Shown piece after piece: positions 14,566-23,003 of a stretch of DNA of 64,000 nt. The translations under genes were made by a program, and so were the position numbers. Below the pieces are notes generated by a model. It had not been told where the DNA came from, did not search any database, and saw only the letters and a list, made by a program, of their open reading frames with translations. Origin of the DNA: Oceanithermus desulfurans (GTDB lineage: Bacteria; Deinococcota; Deinococci; Deinococcales; Marinithermaceae); contig NZ_JACHEZ010000002.1 in assembly GCF_014201675.1 (NCBI RefSeq), positions 62,001-126,000 on the forward strand. The letters run 5' to 3'. Each line of letters starts with the position of its first letter. The first letter of the stretch is position 1.

Positions 14566-16807
14566 CCTGAACCACCTCGTGCTTTCTGTCCTTGCGGACG
14601 AAGACCAACAACGCAGCGGGCAGCGCCGTGAGCGCGAAGAGCGCGGTCGCGCCGACGGTGAAGCCCATGAGCTTGGCGAAGGTTTGAATGGGCGCGAAGC
14701 CCGAGAAGAGCAGGGCCATGAAGCCGCCGCCGATGGCCAGGGCGGTGAAGAAGACCGCCCGGCCCGAGACGTAGACGCTTTCGCGGGCGGCGTCGTCGGG
14801 GGAGCGGCCCTTACGCAGCTCCTCCAGGTAGCGCACGATGATGTGCACCGAGTAGTCGCCCACGCCGATGGCGATCGCGCCGATCAGGGCGGTCGCGGTG
14901 TCGAGGGGAATCCCGAACAGCCCCATCAGCCCGAACTGACCCGAGACCGTGAGCACGAGCGGCACGATGCTCACCAGACCCACGATCCACGAGCGCAGCA
15001 GCACCGCGTTGAAGAGCGCCACCAGGAAGAACGCCAGCGCCAGCGAGACGTACTGGTCGTGCAGGATCAGGCGCATGGTCTCGAGCATCAGCACCGAGCT
15101 GCCGGTAGTGTCCACCGCGTTCGCGTGGGGGCCGATGATCGCCTCGGCGTCGGCCTGGATGCGGTCCACCAGGTCCTGCATCGCCCCCGAAGGCAGGGAG
15201 CGCACCTGCACCGTGACCTGGGCCGTGGTCGCCGCCTCGTCCATGAACTGGGCCAGGTCTTCGGGGTCGCCCGACATCTGGTAGAGCAGGATCTCCTGGG
15301 CCACCCCCTCGCGGCTGTCGGGCAGGCCGTAGGCGCCGGTCAGGGCCTTGTGCAGCTCGCGGATCACATCGGCGATCGAGGCCGCCGAGCCCACCTCGGG
15401 GTAGGCCGCCACCTTCTGCTCGAAGCGGTAGATGGCCCCGAGCAGCTCCGGATCCTTGAGGTCGCCGTCGACGATCAGGATGACGTTGTCCGACCCGCCG
15501 AAGACGCGGTCCACCAGCTCGGTGGCCTCGCGCGGCGCGGCGGTCTTGGGGAAGTAGGAGAGGAAGCTGGTCTCCGCCTGGATGCGGGGGATGAAGTAGA
15601 GCATCACCCCCAGGAAGACGACCGCGGCCACGAGCACCCCCTTACGGGCGCCCAGCAGCCAGCCCCCCAGGCCGCGCATGGCGCGGCTGATGGCGTCGGG
15701 GCGTTCGGGGTCCATGATCCGGCGGGGGTTCTTCAGCAGCACCAGGATCGAGGGTACGAGCAGCGAGGAGGCCAGGAAGGCGGCGAGCACCCCGAAGGCG
15801 GCGAGCAGCCCGAACGACTTGATCTGGGGGATGCTCGAGGAAAACAGCGCCGCCAACCCCGCACCCGCGGCGAGCGCGGAGACGAGCACGCCCAGCCCCG
15901 TCTCCCGGGTGGCCAGCAGCACGGCCTCGCGCCGCGAGGCCCCCGCGGCCAGCTCGTGGTAGAAGCGGTTGAGCACGTGCAGGGTGAACGAGCTGCCCAC
16001 GGCCAGCACCACGACGGGCAGGATGGAGCTGATCATCCCCAGCTTGAAGCCGAGCCAGCCCCCGAGCCCCAGCGCCCAGACCAGCGCCACCAGCACGGTG
16101 AGCAGCGGCAGCAGCACCCCGCGCTGGCTGCGGAAGTTGACGAAGAAGACGAGCGCGATGATCAGGATCGCGAGCAGCAGCTGCCGGGGGATGTCGCGCG
16201 CCATGGTGTCGAGGATGTACCCCGAGAGCGCCGGGGTCCCCGCCAGGTGCACCGGGCCGTTCCAGTTGGCCGCCAGGGCCGCGCCGATCTCGTGGTTGAG
16301 CCGCTTCATGTCGGCGGCGGGGTCCACCTCGACGATCACCGCCGCGTAGCGGCCGTCGCCGCTGACCAGGCGGCCGGCGTAGAGCGGGTGCCCTTCCACG
16401 TAGGCGCGGATGCCGGCGACGTCGGCCTCGCTGAGCGTCTCGGGCAGCAGGTCCTCGACGAGCAGGAAGCCGTCGTCCTCCTCCATGCGCTTGGCGTTGG
16501 CCAGGCTGGTGACGCGCTGGACGCCTTCGATGCCCGCCACGGCGTCGGTGGCGGCGCGCAGCTGCTCGAGCGCCTCCGGGGTCCAGACCTCGCCCTCCAG
16601 CGCGGCGAGCTCCATATCGCCGCCACCGAAGGTTTCGCGCGCCTGGTCGAGCAGCAGCTTGGCGGGCAGGTCGGGCGGCACCAGCGACTCCGGCGAGTTG
16701 TCCAGCTCGAGCCCCCGCAGCCCGGCCCCGAAGGCCGCGCTCAGGACGAGGAAGAGCAGGATCACCCGCCAGGGGTGCCGGAGGGCCGTTTGACTAAGCA
16801 GATGCAC
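14558..16807 (-). CDS. RND/MMPL-superfamily exporter
   Basis: A 749-residue membrane protein with the twelve-helix plan of the MMPL/RND superfamily: one helix (WRVILLFLVLSAAFGAGL), a large extracytoplasmic domain (ELDNSPESLVPPDLPAK to about residue 190), five helices, then a repeat of the same half. GDYSVHIIVRYLEELRKGRSPDDAARESV and GSSFTLHVLNRFYHELAAGASRREAV are the matching conserved segments of the two halves; the acidic/His residues there are candidates for proton relay. Start is GTG 16807 (AAAGGGG about 12 bases upstream). It heads the operon with the LolA-like and barrel genes. Probable cargo is a lipid or other hydrophobic molecule. Confidence 0.86.
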   Translation of the reverse strand: MHLLSQTALRHPWRVILLFLVLSAAFGAGLRGLELDNSPESLVPPDLPAKLLLDQARETFGGGDMELAALEGEVWTPEALEQLRAATDAVAGIEGVQRVTSLANAKRMEEDDGFLLVEDLLPETLSEADVAGIRAYVEGHPLYAGRLVSGDGRYAAVIVEVDPAADMKRLNHEIGAALAANWNGPVHLAGTPALSGYILDTMARDIPRQLLLAILIIALVFFVNFRSQRGVLLPLLTVLVALVWALGLGGWLGFKLGMISSILPVVVLAVGSSFTLHVLNRFYHELAAGASRREAVLLATRETGLGVLVSALAAGAGLAALFSSSIPQIKSFGLLAAFGVLAAFLASSLLVPSILVLLKNPRRIMDPERPDAISRAMRGLGGWLLGARKGVLVAAVVFLGVMLYFIPRIQAETSFLSYFPKTAAPREATELVDRVFGGSDNVILIVDGDLKDPELLGAIYRFEQKVAAYPEVGSAASIADVIRELHKALTGAYGLPDSREGVAQEILLYQMSGDPEDLAQFMDEAATTAQVTVQVRSLPSGAMQDLVDRIQADAEAIIGPHANAVDTTGSSVLMLETMRLILHDQYVSLALAFFLVALFNAVLLRSWIVGLVSIVPLVLTVSGQFGLMGLFGIPLDTATALIGAIAIGVGDYSVHIIVRYLEELRKGRSPDDAARESVYVSGRAVFFTALAIGGGFMALLFSGFAPIQTFAKLMGFTVGATALFALTALPAALLVFVRKDRKHEVVQDA

Positions 16808-16857
16808 GTTGAGTTACGCCCCTTTCATAGGACATGGTATCTAACACGTTTACAGAC

Positions 16858-16875
16858 TGTATACTTTGCTATACA
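16858..16875. promoter_or_regulatory. Probable TetR operator between the RND operon and its regulator
   Basis: TGTATA-CTTTGC-TATACA has perfect 6-bp arms and lies midway in the 124-base gap between the divergent RND (start 16807) and TetR (start 16932) genes. A CATAAT box (16916-16921) precedes the TetR start by ten bases. Its location fits control of the RND operon by the adjacent TetR protein; this is inferred, not shown. Confidence 0.6.
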
Positions 16876-16931
16876 CTGTGTCAAGCCTTCCCTCGCGGGG
16901 GTGCGGGGAGTCTGCCATAATGGGGGCGTCG

Positions 16932-17540
16932 ATGAACACGGAGACGGCCAGCCTACAGGAAAAGCGGCGCGAGAAGCGGATCCGCGAGATCCTCAGCGCG
17001 GCGCTCGACGTGTTCACCGAGAAGGGCTACCCCAAGACGACGATGGACGACATCGCGGAGCGGGCGCTGCTCACCCGCCCCGCGCTCTACAAGTACTTCC
17101 GCGACAAGCAGTCGATCCTCAAGGCGCTGGTCGAGTGGAAGATGGAGGAGCTGATCGCCGAGTTCGAGGCGATCGCCGGCGACGGGCCAAGGGGCTTCGA
17201 GCCGCAGCTGCGGCGGCTGGTGCGCTCGGCCATCGCCTTTCAAAAGCAGAACCGCGGCGCCTTCCACGCCCTGCTGACCGCCAACTCGCTGCCCAGCCTG
17301 ACCAAGGACGAACGTTTCGTGGCGCTCAAGAACCGGCTGGTGGGGGTCGTCGCCGGAATCCTGCAGAAGGGCATCGACGCCGGCGAGGTGCGCCCCGAAC
17401 CGGCGCACGACCTGGCCGAGCTCTTCCTCTCGCTGCTCTTCCACCCCGCCGCCAAGGGGTTCGTGGAACCCGACAACGAGGACGCCTACGACGGCCGGCT
17501 GATCGAGGAGGTCTTCCTCTACGGCGTGGCCGCGCGCTAG
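16932..17540 (+). CDS. TetR-family transcriptional regulator
   Basis: A 202-residue repressor-type protein. KRIREILSAALDVFTEKGYPKTTMDDIAERALLTRPALYKYFRDKQSILKALV is a textbook TetR N-terminal helix-turn-helix; the C-terminal ligand/dimer domain (LRRLVRSAIAFQKQNRGAFHALL onward) is variable. I chose ATG 16932 because the earlier in-frame codons overlap the promoter. It is divergent from the RND/LolA/barrel operon and probably represses it, with the ligand being the exported compound or a lipid. Its TAG stop shares the tetranucleotide CTAG with the stop of the convergent aldehyde oxidoreductase gene. Confidence 0.92.
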   Translation: MNTETASLQEKRREKRIREILSAALDVFTEKGYPKTTMDDIAERALLTRPALYKYFRDKQSILKALVEWKMEELIAEFEAIAGDGPRGFEPQLRRLVRSAIAFQKQNRGAFHALLTANSLPSLTKDERFVALKNRLVGVVAGILQKGIDAGEVRPEPAHDLAELFLSLLFHPAAKGFVEPDNEDAYDGRLIEEVFLYGVAAR

Positions 17541-19246
17541 CGCTCGAGCCGCTTCCAGAAGCCGGCGATCCGCTCGGGGTCGAGGCGTGCGGTGAGGTTG
17601 CGCGGCGGCAGCGGCTCTTCGTACATGAAGCGCGGCAGCGGGGCCACGTCCGGCTGCCCGGCGGCGCGGTTGAAGGCGAGCTCCATGGCCAGCACCTCGC
17701 GGCCCAGGCGGTCGAAGGCGGCGGCGTCCGGCTCCTCGTCCAGGCCCGCGGCCAGCGCCGCGGCCTCCATGATGGCGTCTTTTTGCCTGTAGGTGACGCT
17801 GCCCCCGAAGATGCACAGCCCCAGCGCGTCCGAGGCGGCGGCGTTCACCTGGGCGGCGAAGCTCAGGTCCATGAGTTCTTCGAGGCTGCGCTCACCGGGG
17901 TTTTCGCGGGGAACGTTGCCCGCGGTGTGGTCCGCTCCCTGCGGCGTCGTCATGTAGGTCACGCCGGTGCCCTCGACGACGCGCGGGTCGTAGGCGCTGA
18001 TCCCCTGGTCGCGCACCACCGGCACGCGCGCCTGCCCCAGCGCGCGGCCGAACCGTGCGGCCCCCTGGGCGTAGCGGCGCCCCTCTTCGGAACCCGCGAG
18101 CAGCTCGCGGTAGACGTGCTCGACGAAGTCGAGGTCGCCCCAGGCGCCCAGGCCCGCGTCCATGGCCACCCCCAGGGTGGCGCCGAACTCGATGGTGTCG
18201 ACGCCCAGGTCGTTGGCCCAGCGGTTCATCCGCGCCACGGCGTCGAGGTCATCGAAGCCCAGGTTGCTGCCCATCAGGCCCAGGGTCTCGTACTCCAGCG
18301 GGCTCACCACGACCCGCCCCCGGGCGTCGGGTACCTTGTTGGAGCAGCGGATCACGCAGCCCGGCATGCAGGCATGGGCCGTGGCCCCCTCGCCGTCGCG
18401 CTCCTGGATGAAGCGCCGGAGCGCCTCGCCGCCGAGCGGGTTCTCCCCCTCGGCCAGGCGGCCGCGCGAGAAGTTCCTCACCGGCAGGCCGCCGAACATG
18501 TTCTGAAAGTCGCCCATCCCCGCGGTGCCCACGCTGGTGTAGCGCTTGATGCCGTCGGACGCCAGGAGCGCCCGCGCGTAGCCGCGCATGGCCTCCTTGA
18601 ACGCCGCCTGAGCGGCAAAGGCCGGCGCCTCGCCCTTTTCGACGACGATCGCCTTGACGCGCTTGGCGCCGAAGACGGCGCCCACCCCGCCCCGGGCGGC
18701 CAGCCGCCCCGGCTGACCGTCGGTGTCGACGATGGCCAGACCCGCCAGCAGTCCGCGGTACTCGGCCACCGGCCCGGCGAGGGCCAGGCTGGCGGCCGCG
18801 GGGAAGTCGTTCCACAAGCGTTCGGCGGCCTCGTAGTTGCCGAGGCCCAGGTAGGGCGCGGCGTCGGCGAAGCGCACCCCGTCCGGACCCAGCACCAGCA
18901 CGACCCAGTCCGGGGCCGCCCCCACGAGGGTGAGGCCCGCGACGCCGAGACGGCCCAGCGCGTAGGCCAGCGTGCCCCCCGAGTTGGCCTCCTTGACCGT
19001 GCCGGTCAGCGGGCTCTTGGTCCCCACGCTGATGCGGTTGGCGTTGGAGTAGCCGGAGCCGGCCAAGGGGCCGGCGGCGAGGACGAGCGGGTTCTCGCCG
19101 CCGAGCGGGTTCACGGTCGCCGCCTCTAGATCGAGCAACGTGTGCACGGTGCGCCAGCGCCCGCCGTGCAGGACCTCGCGGGCGCCGAGCGCGCGTTGGT
19201 GCACCTCCCGGCTGCGCAGGTCGACGGTCCACCAGCGTCGGCTCAT
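17537..19246 (-). CDS. Aldehyde:ferredoxin oxidoreductase (tungsten enzyme)
   Basis: A 569-residue enzyme of the AOR family, which oxidises aldehydes to acids with ferredoxin, using a tungsto-bispterin and a 4Fe-4S cluster. N-terminal LAAGPLAGSGYSNANRISVGTKSPLTG and YALGRLGVAGLTLVG match the first pterin domain. Cys293, Cys297, Cys301 (CMPGCVIRC) and Cys478 (DALGLC) are the cluster ligands, and PLEYETLGLMGSNLG is a family motif. Slightly shorter than the usual 600-odd residues. It is a single gene, with no ferredoxin or MoaD partner beside it. Its presence suggests anaerobic or low-oxygen amino-acid or aldehyde metabolism. The ATG at 19246 gives MSRRWWTVDL, matching the usual family start. 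Confidence 0.92.
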   Translation of the reverse strand: MSRRWWTVDLRSREVHQRALGAREVLHGGRWRTVHTLLDLEAATVNPLGGENPLVLAAGPLAGSGYSNANRISVGTKSPLTGTVKEANSGGTLAYALGRLGVAGLTLVGAAPDWVVLVLGPDGVRFADAAPYLGLGNYEAAERLWNDFPAAASLALAGPVAEYRGLLAGLAIVDTDGQPGRLAARGGVGAVFGAKRVKAIVVEKGEAPAFAAQAAFKEAMRGYARALLASDGIKRYTSVGTAGMGDFQNMFGGLPVRNFSRGRLAEGENPLGGEALRRFIQERDGEGATAHACMPGCVIRCSNKVPDARGRVVVSPLEYETLGLMGSNLGFDDLDAVARMNRWANDLGVDTIEFGATLGVAMDAGLGAWGDLDFVEHVYRELLAGSEEGRRYAQGAARFGRALGQARVPVVRDQGISAYDPRVVEGTGVTYMTTPQGADHTAGNVPRENPGERSLEELMDLSFAAQVNAAASDALGLCIFGGSVTYRQKDAIMEAAALAAGLDEEPDAAAFDRLGREVLAMELAFNRAAGQPDVAPLPRFMYEEPLPPRNLTARLDPERIAGFWKRLER

Positions 19247-19308
19247 ACTCGCATTCTAGCGGCGGCGCCTGAACCTGCGCTTGGCTGGACGGGGTGTAGA
19301 ATCGCTTC

Positions 19309-20106
19309 GTGGATCCGGCCCACACAAGCCCGGTTCGGTCCGGGGAACGAAGCCACCGGCCGCGGTTACGCCATCGCTTGCTGATCGGGCCAGGGTACGC
19401 GCTCAAGAACCGCTTTGGGCATCAGGCCCTCGAGGCCGCCGTCCTGATCGGCCTCGGTCTGGTGATGGGCTCACAGCATACGAGCCACCCCCTCTTCGCC
19501 GTAGTGGGCGCGGCGATGGTGCTGCTGGGCGTCGATGATCTGCAGGGCATCGTACGGCTGCGGTGGGCCCCCACCTGGCTCCTCGACGGGGAGGAGCTCT
19601 GTCTCAAGGGCCGCTGCCTGCCGCTGGACCGCGTGGACCGGGTGGCGCTCGAGCCCTTCCGCCCCTACGCGCTGCGCATCGGCCGGCTGCCCGTGCTGCG
19701 GCTGGTGCTCGAGGGGAAGGGGGTGCGCTGGGCCGTGCCCCTGACGCACGAAAACTGGGAGCGTCTTTGGGAGCGGCTGCAAGGGCGTCGGCCGGGAATG
19801 CTCGATTGGCGGCGGCACCCTGCGCTGCTGCGCGCCTTAGCCCAGGAACGCGAGGTTCCCTACCAGCTGCCGGCGGGCGTGACCACCGACAACCTGGGAA
19901 TGCCCGGCTGGGCGCGCGCGCTCCAGCTGGGGCTGGGCGGCGGGCTGCTGCTCCTGGGATTGTTGCCCTTCCCGGCCTTGCAGCAGGTCCCCAGCGAGCT
20001 CTGGTTCGGGCTCGCGGGGGCTGCGGCGCTCTTCGTGGAGCGCAAGACCCGCAGAATTCGCTTGGACGTTCCCACCCGGCGAAGCGGGGAGGGAGGAGGT
20101 CCATGA
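19309..20106 (+). CDS. Membrane protein of unknown function, first of a tandem paralogous pair
   Basis: A 265-residue protein I do not recognise. It has helices near residues 42-75 (EAAVLIGLGLVMG, FAVVGAAMVLLGV) and 205-235 (LQLGLGGGLLLLGLLPFPAL), with a soluble region between. The middle carries RLVLEGKGVRWAVPLTHENWERLWERLQ and then GMLDWRRHPALLRALAQ, segments repeated in the next gene. This layout resembles membrane proteins with a PH-like (bPH) domain, but I would not assert that. GTG 19309 is taken as start because a TAGAAT box lies six bases before it, with no ribosome-binding site, implying a leaderless mRNA. Its stop overlaps the next start (ATGA). Confidence 0.62.
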   Translation: MDPAHTSPVRSGERSHRPRLRHRLLIGPGYALKNRFGHQALEAAVLIGLGLVMGSQHTSHPLFAVVGAAMVLLGVDDLQGIVRLRWAPTWLLDGEELCLKGRCLPLDRVDRVALEPFRPYALRIGRLPVLRLVLEGKGVRWAVPLTHENWERLWERLQGRRPGMLDWRRHPALLRALAQEREVPYQLPAGVTTDNLGMPGWARALQLGLGGGLLLLGLLPFPALQQVPSELWFGLAGAAALFVERKTRRIRLDVPTRRSGEGGGP

Positions 20107-20855
20107 GCTCGCCACGCGCCCCCGGCAGCCCCTGCGCCGTCGCCGAGCGAACGCAGCTGCGGCCGCCTCAGCGCATCGCTTACGCGGTGCTGGCGCTGGC
20201 CCTGGTGGCGCTGGGGCTGCGCTTTTGGGCGCTGGGGTTCACGCCCCGGATCCTCCCCGTCCTGATCGTCTTGGGCGGGGTGTGGCTGGGCTACGAGGCG
20301 GTGCGTCCCCGGCGCTCGACCCGGTACGAGGTCTCGCGGCTGTGGATCTGCCGTGAAGGCGACTGCCGCAAGCTCAGCGAGCTGGGCGTGGCCCGGCTCG
20401 ACTGGCACCGACCCAGCGTTTGGGATGGGTGGCGGCCCGCGCTGCTGCTGCAGCTGGGGCGCGAGAGCTGGCCCCTGGAGCTGGGCCTCGAGGGCTGGCA
20501 CGACGTCTGGGACTGCCTGCGCGAGCTCCGTCCCGACCTGGGCCTGCCCGACTGGCGCCGCCACCAGGGCGTCCTCAAGCTGCTCGTCCACCACCGCCGC
20601 CGCGGGGTGCGGCTGCCGCCCGGGGTGGAGGTCCACGAGCCTAACCTCATCGCCATGGCCTTCTTGTCGGGAATCACCGTGAGCTTGATGCACAACTTTG
20701 TCGTGCCCGCGCTCGGTCTCTCAGGCTCCTCCTGGGAGATGATGATCGACTCAGCATCGCTGGTCCTGGCCACCTGGACCTACAGCCGCCTGGACCCACC
20801 CAAGCTTGAGTACGTACCTTCTCCGCCTGGCACCGCCCGGACGCCCCGGACTTAA
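20103..20855 (+). CDS. Membrane protein of unknown function, second of a tandem paralogous pair
   Basis: A 250-residue paralogue of the preceding protein. Shared features in the same order are two N-terminal helices (RIAYAVLALALVALGLRFWALG, ILPVLIVLGGVWLG), LLLQLGRESWPLELGLEGWHDVWDCLR, LPDWRRHQGVLKLL and two C-terminal helices (NLIAMAFLSGITVSLMHNFVVPALG, SASLVLATWTYS). The start is set by GGAGGAGG before ATG 20103 and the ATGA overlap with the upstream stop. A duplication followed by divergence is likely, perhaps producing a heterodimer. No function is assigned. Confidence 0.65.
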   Translation: MSSPRAPGSPCAVAERTQLRPPQRIAYAVLALALVALGLRFWALGFTPRILPVLIVLGGVWLGYEAVRPRRSTRYEVSRLWICREGDCRKLSELGVARLDWHRPSVWDGWRPALLLQLGRESWPLELGLEGWHDVWDCLRELRPDLGLPDWRRHQGVLKLLVHHRRRGVRLPPGVEVHEPNLIAMAFLSGITVSLMHNFVVPALGLSGSSWEMMIDSASLVLATWTYSRLDPPKLEYVPSPPGTARTPRT

Positions 20856-20884
20856 GACATATGCAGGTAAAATAGCTCCAAACC

Positions 20885-22378
20885 ATGCTCGCGCGCGCCC
20901 GCTCCTTCACCCTCCACGGCCTCGACGCCCTGCCCGTCGTCGTCGAAGCCGACGTTTCGCCGGGCTTCCCGGGGTTCACCGTGGTGGGGCTGCCCGACGC
21001 GGCGGTGAACGAGTCACGCGACCGGGTGCGCGCCGCGCTGAAGAACAGCGGCTTCCCCTACCCGCAGATGCGCATCGTGGTCAACCTGGCGCCGGCCGAG
21101 CTGCGCAAGGAGGGCCCGCTCTACGACCTGCCCATCGCCCTGGCGCTGCTGGCGGCCCAGGGGGTGCTGCCGCCCGAGAACCTGGAGGGCTGGGCGGTGG
21201 CGGGGGAGCTGGCGCTGGACGGCGAACTCAGGCCCATCAGCGGCGCCATCAATCTGGCGCTGGGGGCGCTCGAGAACGAGCAGACGCGGCTGCTGCTGCC
21301 CCCGGGTTCGGCCGAGGAGGCCAGCGTGATCGAGGGGCTCGAGGTCTACGCGCCGCGCACGCTCAGCGAGGCCGTGGCCTTCCTGCTGGGCGACGTCGAA
21401 CTGGAGCGGGCCGCCCCTCCCGACCCCGCGGTCGCGCTGGACGAGCTGCTCGACCTCGCCGACGTCAAGGGCCAGGCCAAAGCCAAGCGGGCGGTGGAGA
21501 TCGCCGCCGCCGGCTTCCACCACCTGCTCATGGTGGGCACCCCCGGCTCCGGAAAGACGATGCTCGCTCGCCGGCTGCCCTACCTGCTGCCGGCGCTCGG
21601 CCGCGAGGAGGCGCTGGAGGTGACGCGCATCCACGCCGCCGCCGGCCGCCTGATGCGCGGGCTGGTGCAGCGCCCCCCCTTCCGCAGTCCCCACCACACC
21701 ACCTCCGACGCCGGCCTGATCGGCGGCGGGGCGGTGCCCAAACCGGGCGAGATCAGCCTGGCCCACCGCGGGGTGCTCTTCCTCGACGAGCTGCCCGAGT
21801 TTCCCCGGCGCACGCTCGAGGTGCTGCGGCAGCCGCTCGAGGACGGCGTGGTCACGGTCAGCCGCGCCAAGGCGAGCCTGACCTTCCCGGCGCGCTTCCT
21901 GCTGGTCGCGGCCATGAACCCCTGTCCCTGCGGATGGTACGGCGATCCCGAGCGGGCCTGCTCCTGCAGCCTGACTGCGCGCCGGCGCTACACCGGCCGC
22001 ATCTCCGGACCGCTGCTCGACCGCTTCGACCTGGTCGTGGGGGTGCCCCGCCTGACCGCGGCGGAGCTTTCCCGCGCTCCCGAAGGCGAGCCCACCGCGT
22101 CGGTGCGCGAACGGGTACTGGCGGCGCGCGAGCGCATGCGCGCCCGCCAGGGCAGGCCCAACGGCGAGCTGGTGGGGCGCGAGCTTGCGGAGGCGCTGCG
22201 CCTTGACGCGGGCGCCCGGGGACTGCTGGCGGCGGCCGCGCGCAAGCTCCAGCTCACCGGCCGCAGCTTCGACAAGGTGCAGCGGGTAGCGCGCACCGTA
22301 GCCGACCTGAGCGGCCGCGAGAACGTGACGGAAGCGCACGTGGCCGAGGCCCTCGTCTACCGCGAAGAGCTGAACTGA
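20885..22378 (+). CDS. comM: YifB/ComM-family Mg-chelatase-like AAA+ ATPase
   Basis: A 497-residue ATPase. The N-terminal Lon-protease-like domain ([53 protein letters not shown]) is typical of YifB/ComM. The AAA+ core has Walker [27 protein letters not shown], Walker [12 protein letters not shown], and [18 protein letters not shown] (the zinc-like cysteine cluster of the family). In naturally transformable bacteria ComM is a hexameric helicase that drives branch migration while incoming DNA is recombined. Thermaceae are highly competent, so that role is plausible here. A TAAAAT box 11 bases before ATG 20885 gives a very short leader. Confidence 0.93.
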   Translation: MLARARSFTLHGLDALPVVVEADVSPGFPGFTVVGLPDAAVNESRDRVRAALKNSGFPYPQMRIVVNLAPAELRKEGPLYDLPIALALLAAQGVLPPENLEGWAVAGELALDGELRPISGAINLALGALENEQTRLLLPPGSAEEASVIEGLEVYAPRTLSEAVAFLLGDVELERAAPPDPAVALDELLDLADVKGQAKAKRAVEIAAAGFHHLLMVGTPGSGKTMLARRLPYLLPALGREEALEVTRIHAAAGRLMRGLVQRPPFRSPHHTTSDAGLIGGGAVPKPGEISLAHRGVLFLDELPEFPRRTLEVLRQPLEDGVVTVSRAKASLTFPARFLLVAAMNPCPCGWYGDPERACSCSLTARRRYTGRISGPLLDRFDLVVGVPRLTAAELSRAPEGEPTASVRERVLAARERMRARQGRPNGELVGRELAEALRLDAGARGLLAAAARKLQLTGRSFDKVQRVARTVADLSGRENVTEAHVAEALVYREELN

Positions 22379-22403
22379 ACCCGACCGCGCCCCAGCAACC
22401 CGC

Positions 22404-22409
22404 TATAAT
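22404..22409 (+). promoter_or_regulatory. -10 box (TATAAT) upstream of the DUF4388 gene
   Basis: A consensus TATAAT lies 33 bases before ATG 22443, within the 64-base gap after comM. No convincing -35 box is seen at 16-18 bases. It suggests that the DUF4388/MBL gene pair has its own promoter. Confidence 0.5.
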
Positions 22410-22442
22410 CGAGAGGAATCGTCGAGCGGGGTGAAGCACTAC

Positions 22443-22994
22443 ATGGAACTTAGCGGCAATCTTAAAGAGCTGGACTTTGCGCAGCTCGTCGCGCTGATCG
22501 CGAACATGGAGGGCGTACTCGAGCTCTGGAACCTGCCGCGCCGCCGCTCCGCCCAACTGTTCATCAAGCGCAAGAAACTGCGCTGCGTACGCATGAACGG
22601 GGCCTTTCTCGACCCCCTGCAGGCCAAGGCGCTGATGGCCGAACTGGCCGCGGGCGCCCCGGCGGCCTTCGAGTTCACGGCCAAACCCTTCCGTACCCCC
22701 TGCGAACCGCCGCTCAACTGGCCGCTCGACAAGCTGCTGCTCACCGTCTTCACCCAGTACGACGAACGCCAGCGCTACCTCGACCGCCTCCCCGACCCCG
22801 ACCGGCGGTTCCGCCTCACCCCGCTGGCCAACCCCGACGGCAGCCTCTTCCTGCGCGCCGCCGGCCCCCTGCTGCTGCGCGACGAAGGCGCCACCGCGCG
22901 CGAGATCGCCCACGATCTGCGGCTCCCCCTCGACCAGGTCCGCTACTACCTGCACAAACTCCTGCAGCGCGACAAGGTGGAACCCGCCAAGTAA
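22443..22994 (+). CDS. DUF4388 domain protein with C-terminal helix-turn-helix
   Basis: A 183-residue cytoplasmic protein. The N-terminus (MELSGNLKELDFAQLVALIANMEGVLELWN) is a DUF4388 (PATAN-type) domain. The C-terminus (GATAREIAHDLRLPLDQVRYYLHKLLQRDKV) is a winged-helix-like segment. The same architecture recurs in the signalling locus at 59607-60257; both share LxWPLDxLLL and ARYYL/VRYYL. DUF4388 domains in other bacteria occur with response regulators and small GTPases. The start ATG 22443 has GGGGTGA upstream; a GTG four codons earlier is possible. Nine bases separate it from the downstream hydrolase gene, so they are one transcript. Function unknown, perhaps signalling. Confidence 0.8.
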   Translation: MELSGNLKELDFAQLVALIANMEGVLELWNLPRRRSAQLFIKRKKLRCVRMNGAFLDPLQAKALMAELAAGAPAAFEFTAKPFRTPCEPPLNWPLDKLLLTVFTQYDERQRYLDRLPDPDRRFRLTPLANPDGSLFLRAAGPLLLRDEGATAREIAHDLRLPLDQVRYYLHKLLQRDKVEPAK

Positions 22995-23003
22995 GCTGAA
23001 CCC

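Noticed and set aside
16866-16931. Upstream TTG or ATG starts for the TetR gene
   Set aside because: They would translate the operator and promoter region, and the ATG at 16932 follows the CATAAT box at a fitting distance.
14288-19129. A 1,613-codon plus-strand open frame across the RND, TetR and AOR region
   Set aside because: It runs antisense to well-supported genes with clear motifs. Its product is low-complexity, rich in His, Gln, Arg and Glu, as expected from the opposite strand of GC-rich coding sequence.
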